From Closterium sp. Naga37s-1 (lineage: Eukaryota > Streptophyta > Zygnematophyceae > Desmidiales > Closteriaceae): a stretch of DNA of 64,000 nucleotides. This document shows, piece after piece, positions 22,931 to 35,300 of the stretch. The stretch is taken from NCBI GenBank assembly GCA_947471745.1, contig CANJKZ010000170.1, positions 3,810,001-3,874,000 on the forward strand, in the 5' to 3' direction. The notes under the pieces are model-generated. The model was not told the DNA's origin and made no database searches. It saw only the letters and a list, made by a program, of their open reading frames with translations. Both the position numbers and the translations under genes were made by a program. Positions within the stretch are counted from its first letter, which is position 1. Every line of letters starts with the position of its first letter.

Positions 22931-23880
22931 TCTTGTTACTGAGTCTGAGTCTGTCCGTCCTCCGTCCGTCGGGGGTGAGCCTGCCTGTAACAATGACGTC
23001 CTTGAGGACAGACAGTCTGAGCTTGAGTGTCTTGCGCCTTCTTTACCTCGTTTCGCATCCATGCTGCTTTGCCCTGAGGGAGACCTATATGCACTTGACA
23101 TCCCTACCCCGCGCTCTTACGCTGAGGCGATCGCGGGTGAGTACTCCTCTCAGTGGCAGATAGCCATGGACGCAGAGATGGCTTCCTGGAAGTCCACAGG
23201 CACCTACGTCGACGAGGTTCCTCGTCCTGGGGCGAACATAATCGATGGCATGTGGATTTTCATAATGAAGCGGCCGCCGGGTTCTCCGCCTGCCTTCAAG
23301 GCGCGTTACATTGCTTAAGGCTTCAGTCAGCGACAGGGGGTCAACTTTTTCGAGACCTTCTCCTCCACCCCGAAGATGACTACTCTTTGAGTGTTGCTGC
23401 ACATTGCAGCACAGCGTGACTATGAGCTGCACTCCTTCGACTTCTCCACAGCTTTCTTGCAGGGCAGCCTTCACAAGGAGATCTGGCTGCACCGCCCACC
23501 TAGCTTCACTGGGTCGCTTCCTGAGGGTACCTAGTGGAGCTTCCGGCGGCCAGTCTACGGTCTCCGCCAGGCGCCCCCGTGAGTGGCACGACACACTGAA
23601 GACAACACTTGCGGCTCTTGGGTTTGGTCCTTCCTCTGCTGACCCGTCGCTGTTTCTACGTACCGACACTTTTCTGCCACCTTTCTACGTTCTCGTGTAC
23701 GTCGACGACTTGGTTTTTGCTACTGCTGACACTGAGTCACTAGCCCTAGTAAAGGTGGAGCTGCACGAGAGACACACCTGCACTGACCTGGGTGAACTGC
23801 GAAGCTATTTTGGCTGGCAGATCACCCGGGACAGAGCACGGCACACCATCACCATGACTCAGTCGCACATGGTGCACCAA
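22931..23880 (+). pseudogene. Copia H, RT (segment 2)
   Basis: Continues with PEGDLYALDIPTPRSYAEAIAGEYSSQWQ and then the RT proper: WIFIMKRPPGSPPAFKARY, LHSFDFSTAFLQGSLH (motif A, Asp present) and VYVDDLVFATAD (motif C, 23698-23733). Stops: TAA 23316-23318, TGA 23398-23400, TAG 23532-23534 (Gln in J), plus a frameshift near 23575. The frame is cut at about 23880 by the PAT-like element and resumes at 41410. Confidence 0.85.
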
Positions 23881-24229
23881 TTGTGACAAGACTCTGCAAG
23901 GAGTCTGCAATGCAGTCGTCATTAGGTTCCATCATCAATGTATATGGCACGATATATAATTAACGAAAGTACAAGCATAGTTCGCAAAACAAGCTAGCTA
24001 AACATCTACTTGCATACGGGGTGGGATGGGCGGGAACTCAAAATGAGATGGATGAAATGAGACTAGGTGGTAGGTCTATGGACCTGCCAACGGTTAAGAA
24101 GGGAATGCCTCCTTATTGCATTCCCCCTTTCCGAATCTTGTCACAATTATTAAATTTAGAAATATATTTCTAAATTATTAATATTGTGACAAGACTCTGC
24201 AATGAGTCTGTAATGCAGTCGCCATTAGG
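23881..24229 (-). repeat. 3' B1-A2-B2 terminal repeats of the PAT-like element
   Basis: The 46-bp unit TTGTGACAAGACTCTGCAA... is present at 23881-23926 and 24184-24229 with 3 differences. Between them lies the A repeat (24035-24179, ending AAATTTAGAAATATATTTC) that matches 41270-41409. About 108 bp at 23927-24034 is not repeated elsewhere in the window. In this class such repeats allow a circular intermediate to be rebuilt during reverse transcription. Confidence 0.8.
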
Positions 24230-24241
24230 TCAAGCGAAACA

Positions 24242-25215
24242 TCATGGCAGTGGGCGGCGACGAAGGCGACTGACAGTGGCCGCATAACGAGTCGTATCGC
24301 TTTGCCGAATCGGATCTTGTAGGAGTCGGGATGCCTGAAATAACTTCGAGTCGAGTTGGGTGATGTACATCTCCTTCGCACCGTCGCTGCGCCATTGCCC
24401 GAGAGCCTTGAAGAGGCGATTGGGAACACCGGCATCAACAGCGAGTATGGTTGCTGTTTTACGAAAAGAGTGGGTTCCGAGGGTGGTAGGATCCAGGCCA
24501 ACGCGAACAAATGCCTCGCGACACCAGTTCCGCACAGTCGTGTAGAAGGGAGAGGCGTCCGACGGCGACGCGCCCGAGCCAGGTCGAAAGACGCAAATGA
24601 GAGAGCCAACAGATGCACGGAAAAACCCGCAAGGAAGAGGAATTCTTAAACGCGTGCAACAGAGCAATGGCAAGCGTCCGACGTAGCCACGGGAACCCAT
24701 GCGCCGGCGCCCCTTTGATCGGTCTTGGAGCGTGGGATGAATAGCCACATGTAGTCAGAGTCAAACTCTATCTGGTGCCATTGAAGTGCAACAAGGTCGG
24801 AGAAGCGCAGAAACGCCGAGAACATAAGAAGTGGAATAAGCCCTTTTTAAAAGGTGGCAAGATCTCGCGAGGAGAAATAGGCGTCGCACATGTCGTATAT
24901 CTTGGATGGTGGCACCGGGTATTTCGCTCGGTGGGGACCCAAGCATGTGCGCTGTGCGTAGTCCTTAACCTGTGAAGAAAGTGGTCCGTTGATAGGGGAC
25001 GGGCCACCCACTAGCCAGTGAGCGCAAGAGATGGCGGAACAGATGGAACGAACGGCTGACAATGTCGCACCCGTCCGGATTGAGTGCAGGAGGAAGAGGG
25101 CCGCAGTGAGATCACAGTTGGGAAGCGGTTGGAGCGAGTTTTTGAAGCAAAAAGAGCGATATTTTCTCCAAAATGGCTCGTACGTGCAGATTGTGGATTG
25201 GGCACAAAGGTTCAC
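24242..25215 (-). pseudogene. Tyrosine recombinase of the PAT-like element
   Basis: The N-terminal core-binding part reads TYEPFWRKYRSFCFKNSL ... AALFLLHSIRTGATLSAV. After a frameshift near 24847-24860 come LCSRRFCASPTLLHFNGTR and TTCGYSSHAPRPIKGAPA fragments in shifted frames. The C-terminal catalytic part is THSFRKTATILAVDAG ... LGQWRSDGAKEMYI, which carries the H-x-x-R pair and the nucleophilic Tyr of tyrosine recombinases. This enzyme would integrate a circular cDNA by strand exchange. At least two frameshifts make it a pseudogene. Confidence 0.85.
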
Positions 25216-25381
25216 AGTGAGTGTGACTAGGTCCAGAGGAAGCCTACAAAGATTAGATCCTGCCAGACATCAATAATATATCAAAGAGAAAAATCCTTGT
25301 GAAGAACAATGAGGGGCGAATTAGGAAGCCTGGTTCCACCAAGTGCACGCACATCACTACCGAGTGCAAGACAAGAAGCAC

Positions 25382-27136
25382 CTAGCGGAAGCGCGATATA
25401 AACGAGGCGCGCGAAGTACCATCCGTGTATAGAATGGGCCACCAAAAGGCACTAGGCCAATGGGAGACAAGGAGCGTTAACCTAGCGCGCGAACGTCGTA
25501 CATGTGCGATGACCACCGGGATCAACGAAGGTGGGGCGAATGAGTATGCATTCTCAATGCGCCAACTAATAGAGAATGCATCTTGCGCCACTGCTCGGGG
25601 ATGAAAGGCTGACGTACAAAAAACGGGGCAAGAGGTGGCTGGTGGACGTCGTGAAAAGGTCGATTGTATGGGGTCCCCAACGTCAATCGACAAGTCGAAA
25701 CCAAGGAGGAAGAAGCGAGTAGTTATCGTAATGTATGACCTTGGACAGGTCGTCAGCCTATGTATTGAGCTCATGAGGAATCCATTGAACCGCCAGGCGG
25801 ATGCGGTAGCTCATATATAGTTGAGTGATGGCTCGACAGACAAGGGTAATCTCGAGACGACGAGAACCCCCTTTCCGCAGGATGTAGTAGGCAGATTGGC
25901 TGTCGCTGCGTAGTAGGACATGTTATCCTCGGATGCACGGGGCAAACGAGGTGAGTTCCCAAAGGATGTCCGTGATTTTGTGGAGCGTACTAGAGGTAGT
26001 GGACAAGGCGTCAGGCATCGGGGCGGAAAGCGGTTGTGAATGAGTCTTTAGATCGGAACATATGGCTCCTCAGGAAATGTCACTCGCGTCGACGTAGATA
26101 ACCGTGTCGAATGTGTGGGGATTATGGAAGCGGGAGTCGTTAAACTCATCGAAGCGTGCCACCCAAAACCTGAGCTCGTCCACCGAGCTACTGGAGAGGA
26201 GAATTCGGTGACTCCAAGACAAGCATTCTGCAATTTGCGCGAGCAGATTATGGGAGAAGGCGCGGGCCACCGTCCCGAGCGCAAGCAGCATAGATGCAAG
26301 CATTCCTGTGATGTGGGCTACGCGGTGAACCGTGACGCGACGTCCATTGCTGCCTTCCGAGCATGTCAAACGCATCTCCTCGAGAATGCGTGCGCGTCGT
26401 GTCGGGTCAACAAAGAAGGACATCTCATTGGTGTCCAGGAGCAAGCCAAGAAAACTGAGGCATTGGCTCAAGCTGTGACTTCTTCGTGTAGAGAAGGAAT
26501 CCAGCGAACCAGAGGTCCTGTAGAATAGTGTTACCAGAACGCAGCGCGCCGGCATGGCTCGCACTGATGACAAAGATGTCATCCACGTAAGGAACGACTC
26601 GAATACCCTGACTTTGCCACCGCTTGGCGAGCTGCTTGATGAGTTGAGTGAACACGAAGGGTGCGGTTGCGAGTCTGAAGGGGAGCGAGAGAAACTGATA
26701 TTCCACACCTTGGAAGGAGAATCCAATAAATCGCCAATAGCTCGGATAAATGTCAACGTGATAGTATCCAGATTTGAGGTCGATTGAGAATTACCAATCA
26801 CCATGTTGAACGTGATCAGGGATACGATTGAGTCCCTTGCTTGAAAGGTTGCAAAACACTCAATGCATGACGAGCAATGATTTAAATCCTTTCAAAACCA
26901 AATATTTGAGTACGAACACCGTCGCTCTTAACGAGTGCAGATCGTAATTGGGGACGTACTGGGGGAATTGGAATGAGAGTTGATGAGGAACGTGGAGGAT
27001 GAGCGAGCGGGAGGGAGCGAAGGCCGTTACCTTCGTTCGCTTCCTCGAAAATGCCGTGCTCGCCGTCCTCCTCTTCCGCGTCCGCCTCGGGAGCTTCGAC
27101 ATGGCGAGTTGCTGGGCGAGGATGTGCTGGAGGGGT
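25382..27136 (-). pseudogene. RT-RNase H of the PAT-like element
   Basis: RT: SIDLKSGYYHVDIYPSYWRF (motif A, around 26720-26780), FLSLPFRLATAPFVFT (motif B) and VVPYVDDIFVIS (motif C, about 26570-26595). SIDLKSGYYHV is typical of DIRS/PAT RTs. RNase H: VIYVDASDIS near 26080-26110, LLRSDSQSAYYILRKGG near 25860-25910, and AVQWIPHELN near 25800. The region after it (HWPSAFWWPILY, about 25410) is the usual tail before the recombinase. Several frameshifts and a stop after YVDASDIS are present. II inserted upstream of the RT at 27137. Confidence 0.85.
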
Positions 27137-27538
27137 GTCACGACTTTAATATTTGCATAGGTAAACTAGATATAAACTCGTGACTTAGAGGAAATCGAAG
27201 AACCTAATAGGAAGGATAAAGTTTAGCAAGCGGGAGGTTGAAAGCAAACCAAATGAAACTAGGCAATTGGCGGGGTTGCACTGTACCGTTGGGATAACGG
27301 TAACCATCCGTAGATACTTAAGTAAGTAGTTAGCGTGGTAGACGTGCTTGCGTGTTTGTTTTCACACTATGCTTAAACATTCGAACTCTCCAATGAGTTC
27401 CTGAGCAGGAGAAGCCAATCGACGCAAGCACCCATTCTAGTTCATTCAGTTGAGATTCAGCCAGCCGAGCTAGGGTTTGGGGCACTCGTCCCTGCTAGTG
27501 ACAGGAGCCTTATTACAGACACGCAAGAATCGCCACCG
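27137..27538 (+). repeat. 5' LTR and leader of element II
   Basis: Begins TGTCACGACTTTAATATTTGCAT, comparable with the start of G's LTR (TGTCACATTTGCATG). A TATA-like AGATATAAACTC is at about 27166-27177. The inner LTR end is not resolved because no 3' LTR exists in the window. The gag ATG is at 27539-27541. Confidence 0.55.
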
Positions 27539-28200
27539 ATGAATAGTAGAGATCTGCTTCGCACTCGGTTGTGGGACGGCACTAGGGAACCTAAGCCAAC
27601 GGCGGGGTGGCACGCTGACGCGGTCACCGCGAACGATAAACCAGGCCATTCGCAACCTCCTATCGATTCGCCAAGATATCGAACACCACATCAGAGAGCG
27701 CGAGCGTCAACGAACGGCATGGAGCGCACCCGCAGCGCTGCCTTTGACCCTGGAGATACTCCACGAGACGCGAGATGGACCGAAGAAGTACGGGTACGTT
27801 GGCGGAATCGTGAAGGAGTGACTCCGCTGACCGGAATGCCCGGGATGACGGCGAAAGATGAGAAACCTGACGCGCGGTGGGAGACGGGAGTCGGGCTGCC
27901 AGCTAGGATGCAGAAGGAAGGGGTGATGGTGACCAGCGGAGACGCGCGGCCTCCCATAGACCAGGACGAAGAGTCCGCGACCAGGGCCTGGCGGTGGAAG
28001 GCGACGAACCTGCCAAAAGTGGAAGTGGCGGAGCGCTACACTGGTATCCCGGGCGTGGGGCCGTGTCTGAAGAACTACCTCATGCAGCTCGAGACGGTGC
28101 AATACTGCTGGGAACGACACGGCTACGACCCGGCAGAGTTCTTTAGGAAGATGTTGGAAACCCTGGCGAGAGAGGCGGAGACCTTCTACCGGATGGTACG

Positions 28201-28572
28201 TGTGAGGATCTAGGATCGAGCTCAGAAAAGAGAATGTGAATTGAATTGAATTGAATGATCACCTGGGTACAACACGAGGCTATATATAGGCTCGACACAA
28301 GGCCCCGTAACCAGGTGTTCGCGAAGGTTCCGCGGGTTGCGAAGCGTCCCGAACAGATCCTTACCGAATTCGGTAGAAGGCAATTCGGTGGCAACCGAAA
28401 AGCCAGAATTCGGTGCACGCAACCTAGCTCGGTGCTATAACTATAATAAAATATAGGAAAGCACCTAGCCTAGGAAATCAAGCAATTCATGCATGCATAT
28501 GATTATCCTATGCTAGAAATAGCATAATAAAGTAAAGGCAAGCAAGCATAGCTGGCATAAGCCGTCGTACTC
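28201..28572 (-). repeat. 3' LTR of element III
   Basis: Starts TGTGAGGATCTAGG and runs to GCCGTCGTACTC. The last six bases present in the other LTR (TTACA end) are missing and the sequence jumps to pol (AGTTTCGTCCTGCACAAG). A TATA box in CTATATATAG sits near 28278. The partner is 33513-33890. Confidence 0.92.
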
Positions 28573-31500
28573 AGTTTCGTCCTGCACAAGAACAGGTGGA
28601 GGTGGCGGTAGCTGCCGTCCCTGGAACTGTTGGTTGGGGTCCTTGTAGGGTTTCAGTAGCTGCATATGGAAAGCATTGTGAAGCTTCCACATATCTGGTA
28701 AGCGCAAGCGGAATGTAACTGGTGTCACCTGTGCCTCAACGAGAAAAGGACCACAGAAGCGAGGCCGGAGTTTGGATGGGAGGTGAGACAGGTTCAAGTT
28801 GCGCGTGTCAAGAAGCACCTGATCTCCGACTGCTACTGAGTGATCACGTCGCTGACGATCGGCATACTGCTTCTGGGAGGTTTGCATCGTGGTGAGTCGT
28901 CGCTGAGTCTTCTCCCATAGCTGCTGCATGGTGGTGACGAAGTCATGTGCGGCTTGGACGTGTGCCGGTGTGGTAGGCTGCTGTGGTGTGAGTGGTTCCC
29001 GTCCGTAACACAGGAAGAAAGGAGTTTTCCCTGTGGCCGCAAATGACGCGTTGTTGTAAGCGAACTCTAGGGTCGGTAACTGTGTGTCCCAGTGGCTGAC
29101 GTCGTCCTTGCAAGCTGTGCGCAGTAACTGTTCAACCACTTGATTGAGTCGCTCTGTCTGTCCGTCAGTCTGTGGGTGGTATGCTGAGGACATCGCAAGT
29201 TTAGTCCCCAATAATCCCATGAGCTCCTTCCAAAACTTACTGGTGAATTTTGGGTCCCTGTCTGAGATGAGTGTAGCGGGGATGCCGTGGATGGTGATGA
29301 TGCGGTCGAAGAAGAGGCGAGCAGTTGCTTCTGCTGTGGCGGTGGCGTTGGTCAGTAGGAAGTGCCCCATTTTGGAGAACTTATCGATGACTACGAGGAT
29401 GGAATCATGTCCCCGTGAGGTCGAGGGAAGTCCTGTGATGAAGTCGAGACTAACGACCTGCCATGGCTGCTCCGGTACGGGTAGAGGCTGAAGTAACCCT
29501 GCTTTCTTCTGCTTGCTGCTCTTCATCCGCTGGCACGTGTCGTAGGAGGTGACGAACTGCTGCACATCTGCTGCCATCCGGGGCCAGTAGTAATACTTCG
29601 CTATTCCCGCTAACGTCTTGTTGCTCCCGAAATGTCCCGCGTATGGTACGTCGTGGAACTCCTCCAATAGGATCTGCCGTAGCGGGGCGTAATTCGGTAC
29701 CCAAATCTTTCCTGAACCCTTCCTTACCGCTAGGTCTTTCTCCCACTGTAACAGTTTCTGTTTCTCTGCCGTTGCTATCTCGCCGTCCACGGAGTACCCA
29801 TGTTGGAATAGACCTTTGAGCAGAGGGTTCATCCCGTCGAGTTGGATGCCTGCTACATGACCTGGGCAGCTCAACGCGTCTGCTTTGTTGTGTAGCCTGG
29901 GCTTGTAGATGATGTCGTAGTGGAAGTGGATCTCCAAGAAATCCACCCACCGTACCTGTCGTCGTGAGAGCGTAGGCTGCGACTTAAGGTATTTGAGGCT
30001 GCAGTGGACAGTATAGACTGTGGTCTTGGCTCCCTCGAGGTAACACCTCCACGCCTTGAAGGCTACGACTATAGCTAGGGCTTCCTTGTCGTGGATGGGG
30101 TAGTTTAGTTCTGCTCCATGCAGTTTCTTACTGAGGTAGGCGATAGGCTGTAAACTGTTCCCGTGATCCTGCATCAGTACTGCTCCGACTGCCTGGTCAC
30201 TAGCGTCTGCTTCAACTACGTAGTCCTTCTCGGGGTCTGGTAGGATGAGTACTGGGGCTGTGGTCAGTGCTGTCTGTAGCTGTTCCGTGGCTTGCTGATG
30301 CGGAGTATCCCATTTGAAGGGCGTATCCTTTTTCAGTAGGTCGGTCAGTGGCGCTGCAATCTTAGCGTACTGTGGCACGAACCTGTTGTAGTAGTTGGCG
30401 AATCCTAGGAACTGCTGCAACTCCTTCACGTTCTCCGGAACTTTCCACTTCTTGACGGCTTCGATCTTCCGCGGGTCCACGTGTACGCCCTCGGCACTCA
30501 CCATGTGCCCGAGAAACTGCACCTTCTTCAGGGCGAAGTCGCTCTTCGACAGCTTCACGTAGAACTTGTTTTTCCGCAGGATCTCGAACACCTTCCGCAG
30601 ATGCTCCACGTGCTCCTTCATGTTCTTGGAGTAGATGAGGATATCGTCCAGGTACACCACTACGCACTCGTCCAGCAAGGGCCGTAGAATATGGTTCATT
30701 TCCGCCTGGAACGTTGCTGGTGCGTTGCAGAGTCCGAACGGCATCACCAAGTATTCGTAGGAGCCGTATCGAGTACGGAATGCCGTCTTGTGGATCGAGT
30801 TGTCCGCCATCTTGATCTGCCAGTAACCCGACCGTAGGTCCAGCTTCGAGAAGACTGTTGCACCACGCAGTTGGTCCAGTAAGTCGTCGATGCGCGGTAT
30901 GGGGTATTTGTTTTTAACTGTCTGTTTGTTCAGTGCGCGGTAGTCGATGCACATCCGTAAGCTGCCGTCTGGTTTTGGAGTGAAGAGAACTGGTGCACCG
31001 TAGGGAGAGGTGGATGGGCGGATCAGTTGTCTGTCCAGTAGATACTCTATCTGTTTCTTCATGTCTGTTAGTTCGGTCGGACTCAGTCGGTATGGTGCAC
31101 GTGAGACGGGTTTCGCACCTGGTTCCTCCACGATCTCATGCTCGTGGGTGCGTGCTGGAGGTACGCCTGCAGGTAGGTCGTCGGGCATTATATCTTTGTA
31201 CTGCTCCAAGACCTCCTTCACTGCTGCAGGGAGCTCGGAACTCGGCTTCTCCTCCTCTGCTGCTGCCATGACCAGTGCTAGGTAACCCGTGTTACTCTCA
31301 TTCACTGTCTGTTCGAACCGTGCCAGTGTCGTCTCAGGTACGTCCCCTGTATCAGTCCAGCTTCGTAGTGCTATCCGCTTCCCGTTGTTGTAGATGCACA
31401 CCTTGCTGTTGATCCAATCGATCTCGGGGTTGAACCGCTTCAGAAAATCTCGCCCCAAGATAAAATCTAACCCTTTGATGTTGGTGACTGGTAGCTTCGG

Positions 31501-32493
31501 CTTCCACCTCAACGCACCTATATGCAGCTGCAGTGATGCTTCGCCGTGGATAGGAAGTTTCGTACCGTCCACCATGGTTGCTGAAAACTGGGTCTCCTCC
31601 GCCTTCTCTCCAATTTTCTCCAATGCTCCGCGGTCACACACCGAGTGAGATGCACCGCTGTCCACCAGTGCCTGGAGGCGTCGTCCATTGCATAACACCT
31701 CGAGGAGTAGTGGTTTCTGCTGCGCTGAGTAGCCAAAGAGGGTCTCATTAATAGGATCATAGGGTACATCAAACTTAATACCTTCCCTTTTTCCTATACC
31801 CGACTCAGCACTTTCCAACTTCACCTGGGGGGTGGCAGGATTTTTCCGAGGCTTGTATATTTTCTCCTGAGCCTGGATGCCTCCTCTAAGCCTTGGCAGC
31901 TGTGTAGGCTTCACCTGTGGGCAATGGGGAGCCTTAACACTGTGCTGCGGGGAGAGAATATTAACTCCACGGAACGCACGACCTTTTTCTACGCTCCGTA
32001 GTACTTTGCCCAACTTCTCAGGTACCTGAATGATTTCTAAAGGCTTTTTCTTAGCCTCTAAACCTCCCCTGATTTTTTCAAAGGCTTGAAAACCACGAGA
32101 AGCAATATTCTTCGTTAGAGTATCTTTATAGGATACTTTTAACGAATTCTGACTTTCGTGGGTGTTCGGCTGGAGTTTCCCGATCGGTGCAGAGTCTTTT
32201 TTCGCGGAGCCTCCATTCGCCTCGGCGATTTCCCCTGATGCCGGCCGGTCGTGACGTTTTTGATACGCACCATCATTTTCTCCTTTTTTCGTCCGCTCCG
32301 AAGTCGCCACGTCGTCGCCTTTTCCTGCTTTTCGGATCTTTACGCGATCGCCAGGTCGATCCGCGGCTACTGGTGATTCCCGTTTTTTTACTTCGGGGGT
32401 GCTCCACTGTTTCCGTCCCGGAGTGCCGCACGTGCTTTCTTCATTTTGTAGCACGACAAAAACTGATGCCCTGCTGCGCCGCAAAATTCGCAT
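28513..32493 (-). CDS. Element III Pol: protease-RT-RNase H-integrase
   Basis: 1,326 residues without a stop. Protease DSG is at 278-280. RT YLDD is at 614-617. RNase H has D763 and E804 but the third site reads YTVHCSL where TDH is usual. Integrase zinc finger: H947, H954, C987, with Tyr984 where element C has Cys. Core D1017, D1078, E1114 (D-35-E spacing). Residues after about 1308 ([10 protein letters not shown]) are LTR sequence read through, because ~110 bp holding the chromodomain-like tail and polypurine tract are deleted. It overlaps gag by 106 nt in the -1 frame, so it is probably made by -1 frameshifting. The frame is long, but the active-site changes suggest it no longer works. Confidence 0.93.
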   Translation of the reverse strand: MRILRRSRASVFVVLQNEESTCGTPGRKQWSTPEVKKRESPVAADRPGDRVKIRKAGKGDDVATSERTKKGENDGAYQKRHDRPASGEIAEANGGSAKKDSAPIGKLQPNTHESQNSLKVSYKDTLTKNIASRGFQAFEKIRGGLEAKKKPLEIIQVPEKLGKVLRSVEKGRAFRGVNILSPQHSVKAPHCPQVKPTQLPRLRGGIQAQEKIYKPRKNPATPQVKLESAESGIGKREGIKFDVPYDPINETLFGYSAQQKPLLLEVLCNGRRLQALVDSGASHSVCDRGALEKIGEKAEETQFSATMVDGTKLPIHGEASLQLHIGALRWKPKLPVTNIKGLDFILGRDFLKRFNPEIDWINSKVCIYNNGKRIALRSWTDTGDVPETTLARFEQTVNESNTGYLALVMAAAEEEKPSSELPAAVKEVLEQYKDIMPDDLPAGVPPARTHEHEIVEEPGAKPVSRAPYRLSPTELTDMKKQIEYLLDRQLIRPSTSPYGAPVLFTPKPDGSLRMCIDYRALNKQTVKNKYPIPRIDDLLDQLRGATVFSKLDLRSGYWQIKMADNSIHKTAFRTRYGSYEYLVMPFGLCNAPATFQAEMNHILRPLLDECVVVYLDDILIYSKNMKEHVEHLRKVFEILRKNKFYVKLSKSDFALKKVQFLGHMVSAEGVHVDPRKIEAVKKWKVPENVKELQQFLGFANYYNRFVPQYAKIAAPLTDLLKKDTPFKWDTPHQQATEQLQTALTTAPVLILPDPEKDYVVEADASDQAVGAVLMQDHGNSLQPIAYLSKKLHGAELNYPIHDKEALAIVVAFKAWRCYLEGAKTTVYTVHCSLKYLKSQPTLSRRQVRWVDFLEIHFHYDIIYKPRLHNKADALSCPGHVAGIQLDGMNPLLKGLFQHGYSVDGEIATAEKQKLLQWEKDLAVRKGSGKIWVPNYAPLRQILLEEFHDVPYAGHFGSNKTLAGIAKYYYWPRMAADVQQFVTSYDTCQRMKSSKQKKAGLLQPLPVPEQPWQVVSLDFITGLPSTSRGHDSILVVIDKFSKMGHFLLTNATATAEATARLFFDRIITIHGIPATLISDRDPKFTSKFWKELMGLLGTKLAMSSAYHPQTDGQTERLNQVVEQLLRTACKDDVSHWDTQLPTLEFAYNNASFAATGKTPFFLCYGREPLTPQQPTTPAHVQAAHDFVTTMQQLWEKTQRRLTTMQTSQKQYADRQRRDHSVAVGDQVLLDTRNLNLSHLPSKLRPRFCGPFLVEAQVTPVTFRLRLPDMWKLHNAFHMQLLKPYKDPNQQFQGRQLPPPPPVLVQDETEYDGLCQLCLLAFTLLCYF

Positions 32494-33395
32494 TTTGTCG
32501 GTTGCTGCTTCGCGTCGTATTTGTCGATATCCATCGGTTCGGCGAACATGGGGGGTGCCGATCGCTCCGTGCCGAATGTACGGTTCGGCGTGAAGCGTCG
32601 TGTTTCGGGTTGACCTCGAGTCAGCGCGTCGTATCGCTTGGCAGCATGCACGATGTCCTTGTAGCTGTTGTAATTCGCCGCAATCACCTGCCGCCGAATC
32701 TCCATTTTTAACCCTTCGGTGTACGCCTGGATTTTTTCGCCTTCGGTCAGGTCGGTGATGCGGTTGAACAGTAACTCCATCTGCTGCGTATACTGTGCTA
32801 CACTACTGTATTGTTTGTGTCGGTGTATCTGCTGCCGCGCCATGTAGGTCGTATTAATTGGTTCGAAACGCTCGATTAAATCTGCCCGAAACTGCTGCCA
32901 CGTTTTCTCCCCGCGGGCTACGTCGGTGTAGTAAATCCATTCGAGAGCCGGTCCACGTAACAGTGTCGCTGCGAGCCGAATCCTTGCTGCGTCGTGTTGC
33001 GGGGTCGAACAGCCAATGGCCTCGAAGTAAATTTCGAGGGTGGCCACAAATCGCCGGACGTCGGATCCCTTCGCGCTTGGATCGAACGCCTCAGGGAGCC
33101 TTGGTCGTGCTGCTTCGAGGTTCGGCGACAGTGGTGCCATCGGTCCGTGAAATGTCGGTATCGCCACTGCTGCTGGAGTTGTCGGTGCTGCAGTTGCTGC
33201 GGTCGCTGCTGCTGCGGTGGCGAACCCTGGTTGGCTTGTCAGAAAAGCCTCGAGCCGACGAAGCGTCGCCTGCGTCTGCTCCATGTCGGTGCGGAGGCTC
33301 GCGATGTCGCTCGTGGTCGCGTAGTTGTCGCCTTGGCCTTCCATGCCTGACATCAACGCGTCCGAAAAACCGAATCGAGGGGGAGCGAAAAACAC
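32388..33395 (-). CDS. Element III Gag
   Basis: 335 residues. The N-terminus has a short helical stretch ([21 protein letters not shown]) and an Ala-rich spacer. The retrotransposon Gag core is at ~95-265 ([52 protein letters not shown]). A single zinc knuckle [14 protein letters not shown] lies near 303-316. No lesion is seen. Pol starts in the -1 frame within the last 106 nt. It forms the particle that packages the element RNA. Confidence 0.92.
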   Translation of the reverse strand: MFFAPPRFGFSDALMSGMEGQGDNYATTSDIASLRTDMEQTQATLRRLEAFLTSQPGFATAAAATAATAAPTTPAAVAIPTFHGPMAPLSPNLEAARPRLPEAFDPSAKGSDVRRFVATLEIYFEAIGCSTPQHDAARIRLAATLLRGPALEWIYYTDVARGEKTWQQFRADLIERFEPINTTYMARQQIHRHKQYSSVAQYTQQMELLFNRITDLTEGEKIQAYTEGLKMEIRRQVIAANYNSYKDIVHAAKRYDALTRGQPETRRFTPNRTFGTERSAPPMFAEPMDIDKYDAKQQPTKCEFCGAAGHQFLSCYKMKKARAALRDGNSGAPPK

Positions 33396-33512
33396 GGAAC
33401 CGGTTTTACGTACCCGAAATCGATGTTTAACTGCGTCACCCCCGCGGTTTTTTGAAGACTGGTTTGTAGCGGTCGAAAGAACTTCGCGTGTAAACGGGCT
33501 TTGATTACCAAG

Positions 33513-33890
33513 TGTGAGGATCTAGGATCGAGCTCAGAAAAGAGAATGTGAATTGAATTGAATTGAATGATCACCTGGGTACAACACGAGGCTATATATA
33601 GGCTCGACACAAGGCCCCGTAACCAGGTGTTACGCGAAGGTTCTGCGGGTTGCGAAGCGTCCCGAACAGATCCTTACCGAATTCGGTAGAAGGCAATTCG
33701 GTGGCAACCGAAAAGCCAGAATTCGGTGCACGCAACCTAGCTCGGTGCTATAACTATAATAAAATATAGGAAAGCACCTAGCCTAGGAAATCAAGCAATT
33801 CATGCATGCATATGATTATCCTATGCTAGAAATAGCATAATAAAGTAAAGGCAAGCAAGCATAGCTGGCATAAGCCGTCGTACTCTTACA
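33513..33890 (-). repeat. 5' LTR and adjoining primer site of element III
   Basis: 378 bp, TGTGAGG...CTTACA. On the minus strand, just inside the LTR (33511 downward), the sequence is TTGGTAATCAAAGCCCG, a diverged form of the initiator-Met primer site TGGTATCAGAGC. It carries the same TATA element as the left LTR. Transcription of the element would start in this copy. Confidence 0.9.
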
Positions 33891-34491
33891 GTACGAGACG
33901 AGGTCTTGGGAGAGCTGGCAGACGAGGAGGTCTCCAACCCTACGGCGCAGTTTATACAATTTCTTCGAAAGGAATTCGTCGGCCAGACCAAGGCGCGGGT
34001 AGAAGAGTTCCGAGATTTCCGGCGTAAGAAAGACGAGTCCCTACTAGCATATTACTGCAGGTTACGAGAGCTGGCAAAAGACCTGGAAAATCGAGATGAG
34101 AGGCTCCTGGTACGGAAATTCATGCGGGGACTGGAGGAAGAATTGAGGGGGGTCGTGCGGAGCACTGTCTATGGCATCGGTGCGGATATTACGCTTAAGG
34201 AAGTATATCAACTAGTGAAGAAGAAGGAGCAAGTACAGCGTTTGCTGGATCTGGAAGACGCAGATACACGGAGCCAAACGAAGACTAGTTGGGCAGCTGT
34301 AGCCGTGCCAGAGACCAGCCAAGGGAGCGCTGGCCGTCCGGATCCCCGGCTCTGTCATACCTGCGGAGAGCTAGGACATTTGAAGAGGGACTGCCCAAGA
34401 GCGCCGGCTTGCGAGTAGTGCGGGAAAAGAGGACATCGGAAGGAGGAATGTTACAGCCGGCCGAGGGAGCAGCCGGGGGCAACTAGGGAGG

Positions 34492-35300
34492 AGTTGCAAG
34501 CTGAAGTCCGACGGTTGCTGTTAAAACAGGAGCAGATGCCTGCCCCGAAAGAAGTGAATGCGCGGGCGCTGCTGGCATACGAAGAAATTGAGGGAGATGA
34601 AGAGGGAAAGGAAGACTACAGGAGAGAATACGCCGTGATGGCGTACTCCAAGGAGCGGGACGATATCCACCTGCGGCCGCGCGCCAGTGAGTCACAAGAC
34701 AGCGATGCCTCTAGCAGACCCCCGAGGTGGAACAGCCAGGCGGAACAAACGCGCACGTCGGAGATGCGGAGACATCCGAACGTGCGGCTAGTGTGCCAAG
34801 CGTCGGTGCTTATCGCGGAGAAAGGAAGCCTCACCGTGGGAGGGTTGCCGGTGAAGCATGCAATCATTGATACCGGAGCGCATCACGTGCTAATCGGGAA
34901 GGGGCTGGCGAAGCAGTTGAAGCTAGATACGCCAGGAAAAACAGTGGAACACGGAATATTACTGATGACGGCCGAGGGAGGCGAACCCAAATGGATGTCG
35001 CGGACGAAGAGGCCAGTGGAGGTGGTGCTTCTGCCCGGGACGGAGAAGGAGTGCTGCATACGCCTGCAGTGTGGTATCTCGAAGTCCGAGGATTACGACG
35101 TCCACGTGGGGATGAAGCTGCTCTACCGGGTAGGAGCCACCATCTGCACGTGGCAAAAGCAGGTCCTGTACCGCGTGCAATACTGGGACCCCGAGAGTTC
35201 CGTTGGCACGTTGCCGATGAAGTTCGTAAGGCAGGAGCCCCGGGAGGCGTATCAAGCGCGGAAGCAAGACCTGACTGAGGAGCTGGACGAATGGCCGTGA
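34492..35300 (+). pseudogene. Element II protease region
   Basis: Reads ELQAEVRRLLLKQEQ, then CQASVLIAEKGSLTVGGLPVK and the active-site HAIIDTGAHHVLIGKGLAK (near 34855-34910). It continues MTAEGGEPKWMS, CGISKSEDYDVHVG and QEPREAYQ. G has the same blocks (ASVLVAEKGYITVRGV, VIIDTGAHPVLIGK, CGISPSEDYDLLLG). The frame ends in TGA at 35298-35300, just before the methyltransferase, at a place where G reads straight through. Confidence 0.85.

Larger units (their letters stand above)
28201..33890 (-). mobile_element. Ty3/gypsy element III, nearly complete, nested in II
   Basis: Bounded by LTRs 28201-28572 and 33513-33890 and by the 5-bp target duplication GTACG (28196-28200, 33891-33895). Gag and Pol are on the minus strand in overlapping frames. 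The LTRs are nearly identical (a one-base indel and a few substitutions noticed), so insertion is recent relative to II. The inner end of the left (3') LTR and the polypurine tract are deleted compared with element C. Confidence 0.95.
27539..34491 (+). pseudogene. Element II Gag, split by III
   Basis: The first exon-like piece 27539-28200 ends ERYTGIPGVGPCLKNYLMQLE ... AETFYRMVR. The second, 33896-34491, continues DEVLGELADEEVSNPTAQF, FRRKKDESLLAYYCRLRELAKDL (like G's EFREFKQRSGESLLAYYGRL) and a knuckle CHTCGELGHLKRDC. A TAG at 34416-34418 falls inside the second knuckle (ACE*CGKRGH). The split is caused by gypsy III, not an intron. The Gag domain otherwise aligns with G residues 110-400. Confidence 0.85.

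Noticed and set aside
27539..33896. Intron between the two Gag halves of element II
   Set aside because: The interruption is gypsy III with LTRs and a GTACG target duplication.
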